Positions 43,038 to 51,887 of a stretch of DNA of 61,067 bases are shown here, one piece after another. Below the pieces are notes generated by a model. That model saw only the letters and a program-made list of their open reading frames with translations. It was not told the origin of the DNA and did not search any database. This DNA comes from Lentimicrobiaceae bacterium (lineage in GTDB: Bacteria; Bacteroidota; Bacteroidia; Bacteroidales; UBA4417): assembly GCA_028697555.1 (NCBI GenBank), contig JAQVEX010000006.1, positions 1 through 61,067 on the forward strand. Reading direction: 5' to 3'. How positions within the stretch are numbered: the stretch's first letter is position 1; each line of letters begins with the position of its first letter. The position numbers and the translations under genes are program-made.

Positions 43038-44615
43038 TTATTCGCTATTAATCAAATTACTCAAATCTACCGCTATAAAACTCTTATCTTGAGTGTCGTA
43101 CAATGTGTTTCCAATCATAAAAGCATTTGAAGTTACATCAATTTCAGCAATCCTTTGTCCTGTATTATTTATAACCAATGTTTTATTGTCTTTTGCAATA
43201 AACTTAAAATCCTTTATCCACAGGTAATAAATACTTAAATCGGTGTACTCTATTGTTTTTGAAATATTTAATTCGCTGTCGATGGTTAGTGTTTTACCCA
43301 AACTGGTGTGAACAAATATTTTGGTGGAATCGGATTGTGGAAGACTAATTAAATCTCCATTTTGATTTGTGATGAACACTTGATTGCCTACAAAATATTT
43401 TAGTTCTCCAACACTGTCTTTCGGGAAATCTTTTTCAATAATCAAATCCCCTGTTTCCATTGAATACTTTGAAATTCTGTTTTCAAACACTAAAAAGATT
43501 TCATCGTTTCGTATATTATAACTTAGAATAGGGTCGTTTTTCACATCTATCAATGAAAAGAATTTCTGTTCTCCAGACTGCCTATCAAATGCTGCTAAGA
43601 AAGGTTTGCCAAAATTTAATTGTCTGTAACCCATAAATGCCATTCCTCTATTAATCATAAATATTACGCTATCATTCATGAAGATAGTAGATTTACTTGC
43701 TAAGTCATCTGAAAATGGAGTCATCCAAATAGTTTCGCCTGATTGTTTGTCGATTTTTGCAAGTTGTTCTTTTGAAGCCAAATATATACTTGAGCTGTCA
43801 ATTACAGCATTAGACACCAAATCTCTGACTAAATCGTATCCGGTGGACGTAACAAATGTGCCTGTGAGCAAGCCTAAGCCAACTCCAGCCACATTTTTGG
43901 CAATCGTTCCTGTGTAATCTTTTTTTCCGGTAATCGTATTGTAATCCCAGCCCTTTCCCGTTTTTATATTAATTGAATGTAATCCGGCAGCGACAACAAT
44001 AAAAGTTGAATCGTTTATATAAAAAAAATCGTTCCAACCATAATCTCTATTTAAATATCTATTCCAAAGTACGTTACCGTTTTTTAAGTCAATCCCTTCC
44101 AATTCATTTGTAAATCCGGTCGAGTTTTTGAATGAGCTTTTGAATTTATATCCGAAGCCGATATTATCAATTGGGTCAACAAAGTATATTTGGTTTTTAA
44201 CTTCCCAAATTTCTTTTCCAGTGTTGATATCAAGACAAAAACTCTTATTGCCTGAAGTATAAATCATTGTTTTGCTGAACTGCTGTAAACTGCTTAATTG
44301 GTAAGCAATCCTTTTGCTCCATAACACCTTTTGATTTTTAATGTCGTACTGGACGATGTTTCCTTTGTTATCGAGCCATTTCCCATTTTTGCTTAACCCT
44401 CTTAATTGAGCCGTCAAAAATCCCGTTGTTGTATCAAAAAATGTTTCATGAATCCTATTAGGAAACACATATTCAATTCCTTTAATGGCAGAGCCATCGA
44501 CAAGGCTTTTTCCCATTATTTTCTCATTGGTTAATACTTGGATTTTATTTCTTTGACTAAATCCTGTAATCGAAATTAAAAGTAAAATCCCTAATACTAT
44601 TTTTCTCATAATCAT
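43038..44615 (-). CDS. secreted PQQ-type beta-propeller protein
   Basis: A 525-residue exported protein with a signal peptide (MRKIVLGILLLISITGFSQ). The rest contains repeats of the PQQ/BamB kind: NQKVLWSKRIA, DINTGKEIWEVKN, DLKNGNVLWNRYL, NIKTGKGWDYN, DKQSGETIWMTPF, DRQSGEQKFFSL, METGDLIIEKDF. Each blade has the loop D.ktG...W. An eight-bladed propeller in the periplasm or on the surface is likely. No quinone-enzyme catalytic residues stand out, so it is probably a binding scaffold. It belongs to the run of minus-strand genes with the shared promoter module. Confidence 0.75.
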   Translation of the reverse strand: MIMRKIVLGILLLISITGFSQRNKIQVLTNEKIMGKSLVDGSAIKGIEYVFPNRIHETFFDTTTGFLTAQLRGLSKNGKWLDNKGNIVQYDIKNQKVLWSKRIAYQLSSLQQFSKTMIYTSGNKSFCLDINTGKEIWEVKNQIYFVDPIDNIGFGYKFKSSFKNSTGFTNELEGIDLKNGNVLWNRYLNRDYGWNDFFYINDSTFIVVAAGLHSINIKTGKGWDYNTITGKKDYTGTIAKNVAGVGLGLLTGTFVTSTGYDLVRDLVSNAVIDSSSIYLASKEQLAKIDKQSGETIWMTPFSDDLASKSTIFMNDSVIFMINRGMAFMGYRQLNFGKPFLAAFDRQSGEQKFFSLIDVKNDPILSYNIRNDEIFLVFENRISKYSMETGDLIIEKDFPKDSVGELKYFVGNQVFITNQNGDLISLPQSDSTKIFVHTSLGKTLTIDSELNISKTIEYTDLSIYYLWIKDFKFIAKDNKTLVINNTGQRIAEIDVTSNAFMIGNTLYDTQDKSFIAVDLSNLINSE

Positions 44616-44653
44616 CTATTTAACTGCGGCTGGTATTCTTTTTTGTTACTTAA

Positions 44654-44706
44654 CAAAAGTACATTATTTACTAATGTAAGATACACTTGGTAAAAATTAT
44701 TTTTTT
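44654..44706 (-). promoter_or_regulatory. shared promoter module, propeller gene
   Basis: Minus-strand TACTTTTG (44654-44661), 39 bases from the start. The A/T element (44691-44706) is 37 bases away. Confidence 0.5.
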
Positions 44707-44775
44707 GATAGATATAGGAAACAGATGTGGCGTAACTTTTGAGCTACCGTAAAATGTAATTTTTGAAAGTAGTCG

Positions 44776-45390
44776 TTATTTTATAACCCACAGATTTCCG
44801 TTTGATAACTTTAGTCCGATTATGCCTTGCGATTTTGTATAATACAAAGTATCGGCATGCAATCTTTCGGGATTATAACAATGACCAGGGAGCGTAAACA
44901 CATTATAAAATGTTTTTTGTCTGAGTTTTAAAGAATCTAAGAAAACACCATTTTCAATTGCCTTTTCTTCCATTGCATTAACGGGTAAACGCATGAAACT
45001 TGTGGCGGTGAACCGATCTTCATAATAATTCCATGTAAAATGAATCTCAGGAGTTTCTTTTTTTTCGGTACTTAAATCAAAATGATTAGAAATAATGACT
45101 TGTAAATCAGACTGCTTATACCAACTTTCAAAATATGTGTAGCTGTGTTCTATCTTGTAATAATCGCAACAAAAGCCACCATCACATTCTTCTATCACTT
45201 GGGTGTTAATCTTTCTGTTACCATTATCATAAATGATTGGATATCCATTATTGTCGATAAAAGTTAAAGTTTCGTGTCCACTGTAAGGGTCAACGGCTAA
45301 TTCGTCTTCAGTAAGCGGTATTACTGCAATTAGCGACCCACAACAAGACGATAATAACAAGAATAATAGTAAGTAAATTGAGTTTTTCAT
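44776..45390 (-). CDS. lipoprotein of unknown function
   Basis: A 204-residue protein whose N-terminus MKNSIYLLLFLLLSSCCGS has a lipobox (LLSSC), so it should be lipid-anchored after signal peptidase II cleavage. The body contains EECDGGFCCDYYKIEHSYTYFESWYKQSDLQVIISNHFDLSTEKKETPEIHFTWNYYEDRFTA and HCYNPERLHADTLYYTKSQGIIGLKLSNGNLWVIK, a beta-rich fold with paired Cys. The family is not recognised. Its location in a run of envelope genes with the common promoter module suggests co-expression with them. Confidence 0.65.
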   Translation of the reverse strand: MKNSIYLLLFLLLSSCCGSLIAVIPLTEDELAVDPYSGHETLTFIDNNGYPIIYDNGNRKINTQVIEECDGGFCCDYYKIEHSYTYFESWYKQSDLQVIISNHFDLSTEKKETPEIHFTWNYYEDRFTATSFMRLPVNAMEEKAIENGVFLDSLKLRQKTFYNVFTLPGHCYNPERLHADTLYYTKSQGIIGLKLSNGNLWVIK

Positions 45391-45432
45391 TTTATGTGTG
45401 ATTTATAATTTCCGATGATATATTTTTCACAA

Positions 45433-45484
45433 CAAATGTAAAACATTCGTGGATATAAAACGTATTAAGAAATAATTATTTCTT
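45433..45484 (-). promoter_or_regulatory. shared promoter module, lipoprotein gene
   Basis: Minus-strand TACATTTG (45433-45440). GAAATAATTATTTCTT lies 36 bases away (45469-45484), nearly identical to the module at 37643. Confidence 0.5.
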
Positions 45485-45511
45485 GATTAATTAAACTCTC
45501 ATTATCACTAC

Positions 45512-46369
45512 CTACTGCTTTACCACTTTAAAAATCTTAACCGACTTATTAGCAGAATATACTTTAAGTACGTAAATCCCTCTTTCATAATCCATCAGAT
45601 TAATATTTTGCGATGTCGTTTCAAGTATTTTCTGTCCGTTTATTGTAAACAGTTCTGCTTTGGAAATTTGCGGAGCATTTATTCTGATAAAATTGTTAGT
45701 TGGATTAGGCGATACGGTTATAGTGCTGCTTTCAGGTTCTTTAATATCTGTAATTTCCCAACAAGTGCCGGGGTTAGTGTAACCATCTCCGTATAGCGAA
45801 AATATTGTATCGTTCACAGAAAAGCAAGTTAATTTATACTTAAAACCACCTATAGGGATTTCCGTATATAGCAATCCTTGCAATGACCCAACACCTTCGA
45901 CGAAATCGAAATAGTTATTGCCAAAGAGTCTAATCTTCTTACGATATGTGTCACCAATAAGTATGTATTCAGCTTGTACAACTTGGGCTGTTATATATCG
46001 GAAATTATTACTGAAATAAGTATTTGTCATTAGCATAGTGTCGCCGGGTTCGAGATTGTAATTGTAAAGCAAAAATTCGGTTGTGTCGTACGGCGAATCG
46101 CTTGAATACTTGCAGTAAACAAGTCCGTTGTCTTCGCGAATAAAGCATGTGGCTTTTTCGTATCTGGTAATGATAGTATATTGTTGTCCATTAATTGTAG
46201 TATCGCCATCGGTTTTAGCAAACTCGAAGAAATAAGTCGGAGTGGAAAAATCCATATTTTTTGATACTACTTCCCAAGTCGTATTCTCCGTTGGAAACGG
46301 AATAGGATTCTGAGCATTTGTCAGAATAAGGGAAAAAACAAAAAACGTAATTAAAGCTAATTTTTTCAT
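45512..46369 (-). CDS. T9SS-sorted secreted protein, paralogue 1
   Basis: A 285-residue exported protein. The signal peptide MKKLALITFFVFSLILTNAQ is followed by a ~180-residue beta-rich domain (FPTENTTWEVVSKNMDF, GQQYTIITRYEKATCFIREDNGLVYCKYSSDSPYDTTEFLLYNYNLEPGD) found in many secreted Bacteroidota proteins of unknown role. A type A T9SS sorting tail ends it (ITVSPNPTNNFIRINAPQ to GIYVLKVYSANKSVKIFKVVKQ). It is clearly homologous along its whole length to the next gene upstream, including the 5' non-coding region, so the two arose by tandem duplication. Confidence 0.78.
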   Translation of the reverse strand: MKKLALITFFVFSLILTNAQNPIPFPTENTTWEVVSKNMDFSTPTYFFEFAKTDGDTTINGQQYTIITRYEKATCFIREDNGLVYCKYSSDSPYDTTEFLLYNYNLEPGDTMLMTNTYFSNNFRYITAQVVQAEYILIGDTYRKKIRLFGNNYFDFVEGVGSLQGLLYTEIPIGGFKYKLTCFSVNDTIFSLYGDGYTNPGTCWEITDIKEPESSTITVSPNPTNNFIRINAPQISKAELFTINGQKILETTSQNINLMDYERGIYVLKVYSANKSVKIFKVVKQ

Positions 46370-46448
46370 AATGTAGTGTTTTTAATTGGTTTGTTTATTC
46401 TCTTGTCTTTTAGTGAGTTTTATATCTCATAAAAAAGTATTTGTCCAA

Positions 46449-46500
46449 CAAATATATAAAATCCCTAAATACAAAACGTATTCTAAAAAGTTTATTTCTT
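46449..46500 (-). promoter_or_regulatory. shared promoter module, paralogue 1
   Basis: Minus-strand TATATTTG (46449-46456), with TTTTG 15 bases upstream and an A/T element from 46485. It is duplicated together with the gene. Confidence 0.5.
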
Positions 46501-46533
46501 AATCAAGCTCTTTTTGGCGTTACCGTTGTGTTA

Positions 46534-47394
46534 TTATTGCTTTACTATTTTAAAAAATTTAACCGACTTGTCAGTAGAATACACTTTCAGCACATAAATT
46601 CCACTTTCATATCCCATCAAATTAATATTTTGCGATTCAGTTTCAAGCACTTTCTGACCGTTTAACGTAAATAATTCGGCTTTTAAAATTTGCGGAGCAT
46701 CTATTCTGATAAAATTGTTGGTTGGATTAGGAGATACAGTTATAGCGATGCTTTCAGGCTCCTTAGTATCTAAAAATTTCCAACAATTGCCTGAGCTAGT
46801 TGCTCCATCTCCGCTTAAAGAAAATATTGTATCGTTTGTAGAAAAGCAAGTTAAAAATGAAGCCCATTCTGTAGAAGGTAGCTCCTGATACAATAAACCT
46901 TGCATAGACCCAATACCTTCAACGAAAGTGATTTCATTCCAGCCTGAAAAGACGATTTTTTTATGATATTTATCCCCTACAAGCACTAAGTCAACACTTT
47001 CAACGCGTATTGTCTCGTAGTACATCTGACCATCGAATGCTACAACAATTTGCATATCATCGCCAACTTGAAGATTAAAATTGTAGAGCAAAAATTCGGT
47101 TGTATCGTACGGCGAACTGCTTGAATACTTGCAGTAAACAAGTCCGTTGTCCTGACGAATAAAGCAAGTTGGGTAATTGAGTCTGGTAATGACGGTGTAC
47201 TGCTTTCCGTTTATTATAGTATCGCCGTCTGTTTTAGCAAATTCGTAGTAGGTAATCTGGGGGTCAAACCCACCACTCCAGTACTCTCTTTCTGTTCTCC
47301 AAGTCGTATTTTCTGTTGGAAATGGAATATAATTCTGAGCATTTGCTAGAATAAGGGAAAAAACAAAAAGAGTGATTAAAGCTAATTTTTTCAT
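46534..47394 (-). CDS. T9SS-sorted secreted protein, paralogue 2
   Basis: A 286-residue sister of the gene at 45512. Signal peptide (MKKLALITLFVFSLILANAQ), central segment (RQDNGLVYCKYSSSSPYDTTEFLLYNFNLQVGD) and sorting tail (ITVSPNPTNNFIRIDAPQ to KSVKFFKIVKQ) are nearly the same. The parts exposed between them (for example the region after ENTTW and the segment around residue 130) have diverged strongly. This suggests that the export and folding parts are conserved while a ligand- or target-facing face changes. The starts are 1025 bases apart. Confidence 0.78.
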   Translation of the reverse strand: MKKLALITLFVFSLILANAQNYIPFPTENTTWRTEREYWSGGFDPQITYYEFAKTDGDTIINGKQYTVITRLNYPTCFIRQDNGLVYCKYSSSSPYDTTEFLLYNFNLQVGDDMQIVVAFDGQMYYETIRVESVDLVLVGDKYHKKIVFSGWNEITFVEGIGSMQGLLYQELPSTEWASFLTCFSTNDTIFSLSGDGATSSGNCWKFLDTKEPESIAITVSPNPTNNFIRIDAPQILKAELFTLNGQKVLETESQNINLMGYESGIYVLKVYSTDKSVKFFKIVKQ

Positions 47395-47472
47395 AATGTA
47401 GTGTTTTTATTGGTTTGTTTATTCTGTAGTCTTTTAATGAGTTTTATATCTCATAAAAAAGAATTTGTCCAA

Positions 47473-47524
47473 CAAATATACAAAATACCCAAATACAACC
47501 ACCTCCCCAAACAATTATTTTTCA
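47473..47524 (-). promoter_or_regulatory. shared promoter module, paralogue 2
   Basis: Minus-strand TATATTTG (47473-47480), with TTG 15 bases upstream and an A/T element 36 bases away (from 47509). Confidence 0.5.
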
Positions 47525-47589
47525 AATAAACCCAAGTGTAATATTTTATTAATTTTGCTAACAATATTTACAACAATATTGTTTTAAAC

Positions 47590-48264
47590 ATGCGTATTGA
47601 TATTATAAGCATATTTCCCGAAATGTTTGTCGGTTTTTTGGAGCAATCTATTATAAAGAGAAGCATAGACAAAGGTATAGCCGAAATTTACGTTCATAAT
47701 CTGCGCGACTACTCCAAAAATAAACATCGCAAAGTTGACGATTACGCTTTTGGTGGCGAAGCCGGTATGGTTATGATGATTCAGCCCATAGCCGATTGCA
47801 TAAATTCCTTAACTAAAGATAGAGTTTACGACGAAATTATTTTTTTAACTCCCGACGGCGAACTTTTTGAACAAAAAACCGCAAATGAACTCTCGTGTAA
47901 GCAAAATCTTATTCTGCTTTGCGGTCATTACAAAGGCGTTGATAACAGAGTAAGAGAACATCTGATTACAAGAGAAATATCGGTTGGAAACTACGTGCTA
48001 ACAGGCGGTGAAATTGCCGCTGCTGTAGTTACCGATGCCGTTATAAGACTTATCCCGGGCGTTTTATCCGACGAGACTTCGGCTCTCAGCGATTCGTTTC
48101 AAAACGGACTTTTATCGCATCCGGTTTATACTCGCCCCGCCGATTATAACGGCTGGAAAGTGCCTGAAGTTTTAGTTTCGGGAAACGAAAAACTTATAAA
48201 CGAATGGAAATTGGAACAGGCAATTAAAAACACCGAAGCCAACAGACCCGACATGCTCGAATAA
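47590..48264 (+). CDS. trmD: tRNA (guanine-37-N1)-methyltransferase
   Basis: A 224-residue SPOUT-class enzyme that methylates G37 next to the anticodon and so prevents frameshifting. The N-terminus ([42 protein letters not shown]) and the trefoil-knot S-adenosylmethionine site ([42 protein letters not shown]) are canonical. The linker [31 protein letters not shown] matches the tRNA-binding part. Length is typical of the shorter Bacteroidota form. In many bacteria trmD sits with rpsP-rimM-rplS; here it stands alone. Confidence 0.97.
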   Translation: MRIDIISIFPEMFVGFLEQSIIKRSIDKGIAEIYVHNLRDYSKNKHRKVDDYAFGGEAGMVMMIQPIADCINSLTKDRVYDEIIFLTPDGELFEQKTANELSCKQNLILLCGHYKGVDNRVREHLITREISVGNYVLTGGEIAAAVVTDAVIRLIPGVLSDETSALSDSFQNGLLSHPVYTRPADYNGWKVPEVLVSGNEKLINEWKLEQAIKNTEANRPDMLE

Positions 48265-48347
48265 TTTTTTAGTTGGTACAATTATCAGATAATATTTTCG
48301 TTATTAAGTAAGATTAAATTAAAATTAATGATTAAGTATATTTTATA

Positions 48348-48355
48348 TACTTTTG
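48348..48355 (+). promoter_or_regulatory. -7 box of the polysaccharide operon
   Basis: TACTTTTG, 26 bases upstream of the first Wzz-like gene. No convincing -33 box is visible. Confidence 0.4.
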
Positions 48356-48381
48356 CAACAAATTAACAAATAGCTTTATAA

Positions 48382-49407
48382 ATGAGACAAACCGAGAAAG
48401 CTTTTTTCAAGATTATTAAAAAATGGTTGAAACCGCTTTTAATTATTTTTATTTCTACCGTTTTGTTGGTATTGTTTGTTAGTTCGCCTATTATCACTAC
48501 TCCACTCTACGAATCGTCGGTTGTGCTTTATCCTTCGGCAACAAATTCCATTTCAAAAGTGTTGCTCAACGAAGCAAATCTTACTAAGCAAGACGTTTTG
48601 ACCTTCGGACAAGATGAGCAAACCGAACAAATGATGCAGGTTTTGCAATCGAACACAATTAGAGAAAAGGTAATAAACAATTTTAATCTTGTTGAGCATT
48701 ATAAAATCCGCGAAAACTCAAAGTATTTTTACACCAAGCTGTATAACAAATTTAAGTCGAATGTAAAGGTAAGACGAACAAGGTACTCGGCTATTGAAAT
48801 AAGAGTTACCGACAGAGACCCGCAAATGGCTGCCGATATTGCCAACAATATTGCCGAACTCGTCGATACCGTTTACTTTGAAATGCAACAAAAGCGTGCC
48901 GTTCAGGGCTTGAATATTGTCGAACAATCTTATAATTCGTTGGTTGCCGAAGTTAACCAAATGAACGATTCCTTGTCGTTTATACGCTCAAAGGGCGTTA
49001 ACGACTACGAAACTCAGTCGGAAATGGTTAATCAGGAAATGGCAAAAGCCATTGCTAACAATAACCAAAATGCTGTAAGAGCTTTGAAAAAGCAATTAGA
49101 CACCATTGCAAAGTACGGCGGTGCTTATGTTTCGCTACGCGATGCATTGGAATACAAACAAGAACAACTTAGCTTGTTAAAAAAGCGCTACGAAGATGCC
49201 AAAGTTGACGCAAATCAGGCAATTTCGCAAACTTTTATAGTTGAAAAAGCATACAAAGCCGAAAAGAAAGCATATCCCAACACATGGCTAAATCTGTGTG
49301 TGATTACCTTTTTCGTTATGTTTTTTGCCGTAGTGGTAATACTTTTTATAGAAAAATATTCGTCGACAAAACATAACCAAACACCAAACCCTAACACTTT
49401 AAATTGA
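48382..49407 (+). CDS. Wzz-like polysaccharide chain-length/copolymerase protein 1
   Basis: A 341-residue inner-membrane protein with helices near both ends (residues ~18-37 and ~295-315) and a long helical periplasmic middle. The part after the first helix (TPLYESSVVLYPSATNSISKVLLNE) and the later IRVTDRDPQMAADIANNIAELVDTV are hallmarks of the Wzz/PCP family, which controls the length of O-antigen or exopolysaccharide. It has no cytoplasmic kinase domain, so it is a PCP-1-type protein. It is first of a three-gene operon with a paralogue and an O-antigen ligase/polymerase. Confidence 0.85.
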   Translation: MRQTEKAFFKIIKKWLKPLLIIFISTVLLVLFVSSPIITTPLYESSVVLYPSATNSISKVLLNEANLTKQDVLTFGQDEQTEQMMQVLQSNTIREKVINNFNLVEHYKIRENSKYFYTKLYNKFKSNVKVRRTRYSAIEIRVTDRDPQMAADIANNIAELVDTVYFEMQQKRAVQGLNIVEQSYNSLVAEVNQMNDSLSFIRSKGVNDYETQSEMVNQEMAKAIANNNQNAVRALKKQLDTIAKYGGAYVSLRDALEYKQEQLSLLKKRYEDAKVDANQAISQTFIVEKAYKAEKKAYPNTWLNLCVITFFVMFFAVVVILFIEKYSSTKHNQTPNPNTLN

Positions 49408-49425
49408 CACATAAATAATTCCAAT

Positions 49426-50394
49426 ATGACCTCAACTCAAAAAAATCAGACCTTCGACAATATAAGTTTTTTGAAAATTCTTATAAAATGGAAGTGGCAA
49501 TTAATTATTGTAAGCGTTGTTGCTTTGCTTGCTGGAGCTATAGCCGCAAACTTTATTATCAAACCTAAATTCAAATCTACTTGTTTGGTTTATCCTTCAA
49601 ACGTGCAGCCATACTCCGATGAGAGCGAGACCGAACAGTTAGTTCAGTGGATGAAAGCCGGACTCGTCCAGGAAGGCGTAATTAAAGACCTTGACCTTGG
49701 CAATCATTACGGAATTTCGAAAGACTACAAATACTACCAATCGACAGTTGATTATTTGTACAACAAAAATGTTAAAATTGGGAAAACAATGTTTGAAAGT
49801 GTTGAAATTTCGGTTACCGACAAAGACCCGGTTATGGCGTACAATATCGTTAACAAGATAATTGAACACTCAAACAGAGTTATTCTTAATGCGCAGGCTA
49901 TTAAGTTTAAAGAAGTATCCGACGCCTACGAAGAAGCCATTGCAGAAAAAAAAGAAGAAATTCAAAAAGTTAAAGATGAATTTGGCGAGATTTCAAAAGA
50001 ATACTACCTTTTCAATTTGGAAAGTCAGGGCAGAGAATTTACTCGTGGCTTGCTTAGGGGTTCAAACAACACCGAAAACTTTAACAAAATGAAGAAAGGT
50101 GTTGAAGAAAAAAGTAGCGATGTTGCTTATTTGTACTACCGTTTTGAAAACTTGGATTTGGAACTTAGCGAACTTATTCAAAAATACGACCAAGCCAGAG
50201 TTGACTTCAAACGTCCTTTCTCGTTTAGCAATATAATTTCAGATCCTCAAATTGCCGACAAAAGGTATTTTCCTAAAACGGTTTTCATAATGTTTTACTT
50301 CTTTGTTGCCTCATTTGCCCTTGCTATGTGCGTGATTTTGGCTTGGGAGTATAGACAAAAATTCATTAACGCTGTAAAAGAAAACGATAATTAG
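49426..50394 (+). CDS. Wzz-like polysaccharide chain-length/copolymerase protein 2
   Basis: A 322-residue paralogue of the upstream protein with the same layout: a short cytoplasmic start (KNQTFDNISFLKILIKWKWQ), helix ~25-45, the CLVYPSNVQPYSDESETEQLVQWM region, ISVTDKDPVMAYNIVNKIIE, coiled coil, and a final helix near residue 290. Two different copies in one operon suggest that they form a mixed oligomer or serve two chain lengths. It starts 19 bases after the first gene's stop and ends two bases before the next start. Confidence 0.85.
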   Translation: MTSTQKNQTFDNISFLKILIKWKWQLIIVSVVALLAGAIAANFIIKPKFKSTCLVYPSNVQPYSDESETEQLVQWMKAGLVQEGVIKDLDLGNHYGISKDYKYYQSTVDYLYNKNVKIGKTMFESVEISVTDKDPVMAYNIVNKIIEHSNRVILNAQAIKFKEVSDAYEEAIAEKKEEIQKVKDEFGEISKEYYLFNLESQGREFTRGLLRGSNNTENFNKMKKGVEEKSSDVAYLYYRFENLDLELSELIQKYDQARVDFKRPFSFSNIISDPQIADKRYFPKTVFIMFYFFVASFALAMCVILAWEYRQKFINAVKENDN

Positions 50395-50396
50395 TA

Positions 50397-51818
50397 TTGA
50401 AACCCAATTTAAAAAATACAATATTCTACACTGTTACATTTTTGTTTATCTTACTAAACTTGTATTTAGTGTATAAAAACATGTACTACGGTATTTTGTT
50501 GCCTGTAGGACTTGTTGTCTTGTATTTCTTCTTCTTCAAATTCGATATTATTTATCTGCTTATTGCGTTTGCTACACCTCTTTCCATAAATTTACTGAGT
50601 GCTAGTACCGGTAATAATTTGTCGCTACCAAGCGAACTACTTCTTATTGGTGCAACAGCCTTTGTTATTTTTCATGCTATTCTGAGCAAAGAAGAAAACG
50701 TACCGCAAATTGCAAACCACAATGTAAGTAAGGTGATTTATTTTTATTTGGGTTGGATTTTTATTACTGCTTGTACCTCGCAATTGCCTTTGGTTTCGTT
50801 TAAGGCTCTTGCATCAACTTTGTGGTTTGTTATTCCCTTGTATTTTGGCGGCTTGTTTTACTTTCAGAAGAAAAACAATATTCGCTACTTCCTGTGGGCT
50901 CATACAATTGCATTGATAATTGTAGTGTTTTATACCCTGTATGTTCACGGCTCGCATGGTTTTAGCAAGGAAGTCGGGCATTGGGCTATGTCGCCATTTT
51001 ACAACGACCATACGGCATACGGGGCGATTTTGGCACTGTTCATACCCGTTGTTTTTGCTTTCCTTTTCGACAAAAACAGCTCTAAACTCGAAAAGTTTTT
51101 TGCATTAGTTGCAGGTTCTATTTTGGTTGTAGCATTTTATTTATCGTATAGTCGAGCTGCATGGGTAAGTCTTATTGCCGCTATTGGCGTATTTGCGATA
51201 GTTATTTTCAGAATAAAATTCCGTTGGGTGCTTGTTATCTTTGTTTCATTGGCGGCACTATTTTATGTTTATCAGTTTCAGATACTCGATAAAATGCAGA
51301 AAAACAAATATGATTCTTCTGATAATTTTACCGAACACGTTCGCTCTATTTCAAATATATCGTCAGATGCCTCCAATCTAGAACGTATAAACAGATGGCA
51401 GGCAGCAATAAGCATGTTTAAAGAGAAGCCTTTGTTTGGTTTCGGACCCGGAACCTATCAGTTTGAATACGCACCGTACCAAAGAAGTATGGACAAAACC
51501 ATAATCAGCACCAACTTTGGAAACATGGGAAATGCCCATAGCGAATATCTTGGTCCATTGTCCGAACAGGGATTATTGGGTCTTGTAAGTTTTACGCTAC
51601 TTGCCATTTTTTCGCTGATAACAGGCTTTAGAGTATATAAAAAATCTGAAAACCAATCCGATAAGGTTATTGCGTTAGGAATATCATTAGGGCTAATTAC
51701 GTACTTTGTACACGGATTTTTAAATAACTTTTTAGATACCGACAAATTAAGCGTACCGTTCTGGTCGTTGATATCTATTTTGGTAGCGTTGGATATTAAG
51801 AGAAAGGCAGAAGTATAG
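50397..51818 (+). CDS. O-antigen ligase/polymerase family membrane protein
   Basis: A 473-residue protein with about eleven to twelve helices. Its large periplasmic loop (about residues 300-385) contains NLERINRWQAAISMFKEKPLFGFGPGTYQFEYAPYQ and GNAHSEYLGPLSEQGLLGLVSF, the Wzy_C pattern of the O-antigen ligase WaaL and polymerase Wzy. It either joins repeat units or attaches the finished glycan. The start is a TTG at 50397, two bases after the Wzz stop; a later ATG would cut off the first helix. The stop codon touches a heptad array that runs to the stop codon of the convergent coaA. Confidence 0.85.
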   Translation: MKPNLKNTIFYTVTFLFILLNLYLVYKNMYYGILLPVGLVVLYFFFFKFDIIYLLIAFATPLSINLLSASTGNNLSLPSELLLIGATAFVIFHAILSKEENVPQIANHNVSKVIYFYLGWIFITACTSQLPLVSFKALASTLWFVIPLYFGGLFYFQKKNNIRYFLWAHTIALIIVVFYTLYVHGSHGFSKEVGHWAMSPFYNDHTAYGAILALFIPVVFAFLFDKNSSKLEKFFALVAGSILVVAFYLSYSRAAWVSLIAAIGVFAIVIFRIKFRWVLVIFVSLAALFYVYQFQILDKMQKNKYDSSDNFTEHVRSISNISSDASNLERINRWQAAISMFKEKPLFGFGPGTYQFEYAPYQRSMDKTIISTNFGNMGNAHSEYLGPLSEQGLLGLVSFTLLAIFSLITGFRVYKKSENQSDKVIALGISLGLITYFVHGFLNNFLDTDKLSVPFWSLISILVALDIKRKAEV

Positions 51819-51887
51819 AGTTAGGAGTTAGGAGTTAGGAGTTAGGAGAGACTCAGAACTCAGAACTCAGAACTCAGAACTCGAAAC
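51818..51887. repeat. heptad-period array (site J), exactly stop codon to stop codon
   Basis: Ten heptads in one phase: four GAGTTAG, one junction unit, four TCAGAAC and one variant. The first base belongs to the stop codon of the ligase gene, and the last base is the first of the coaA stop codon on the other strand. The two halves are of opposite sense (GAGTT versus AACTC), so the RNA could fold on itself. Confidence 0.93.
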
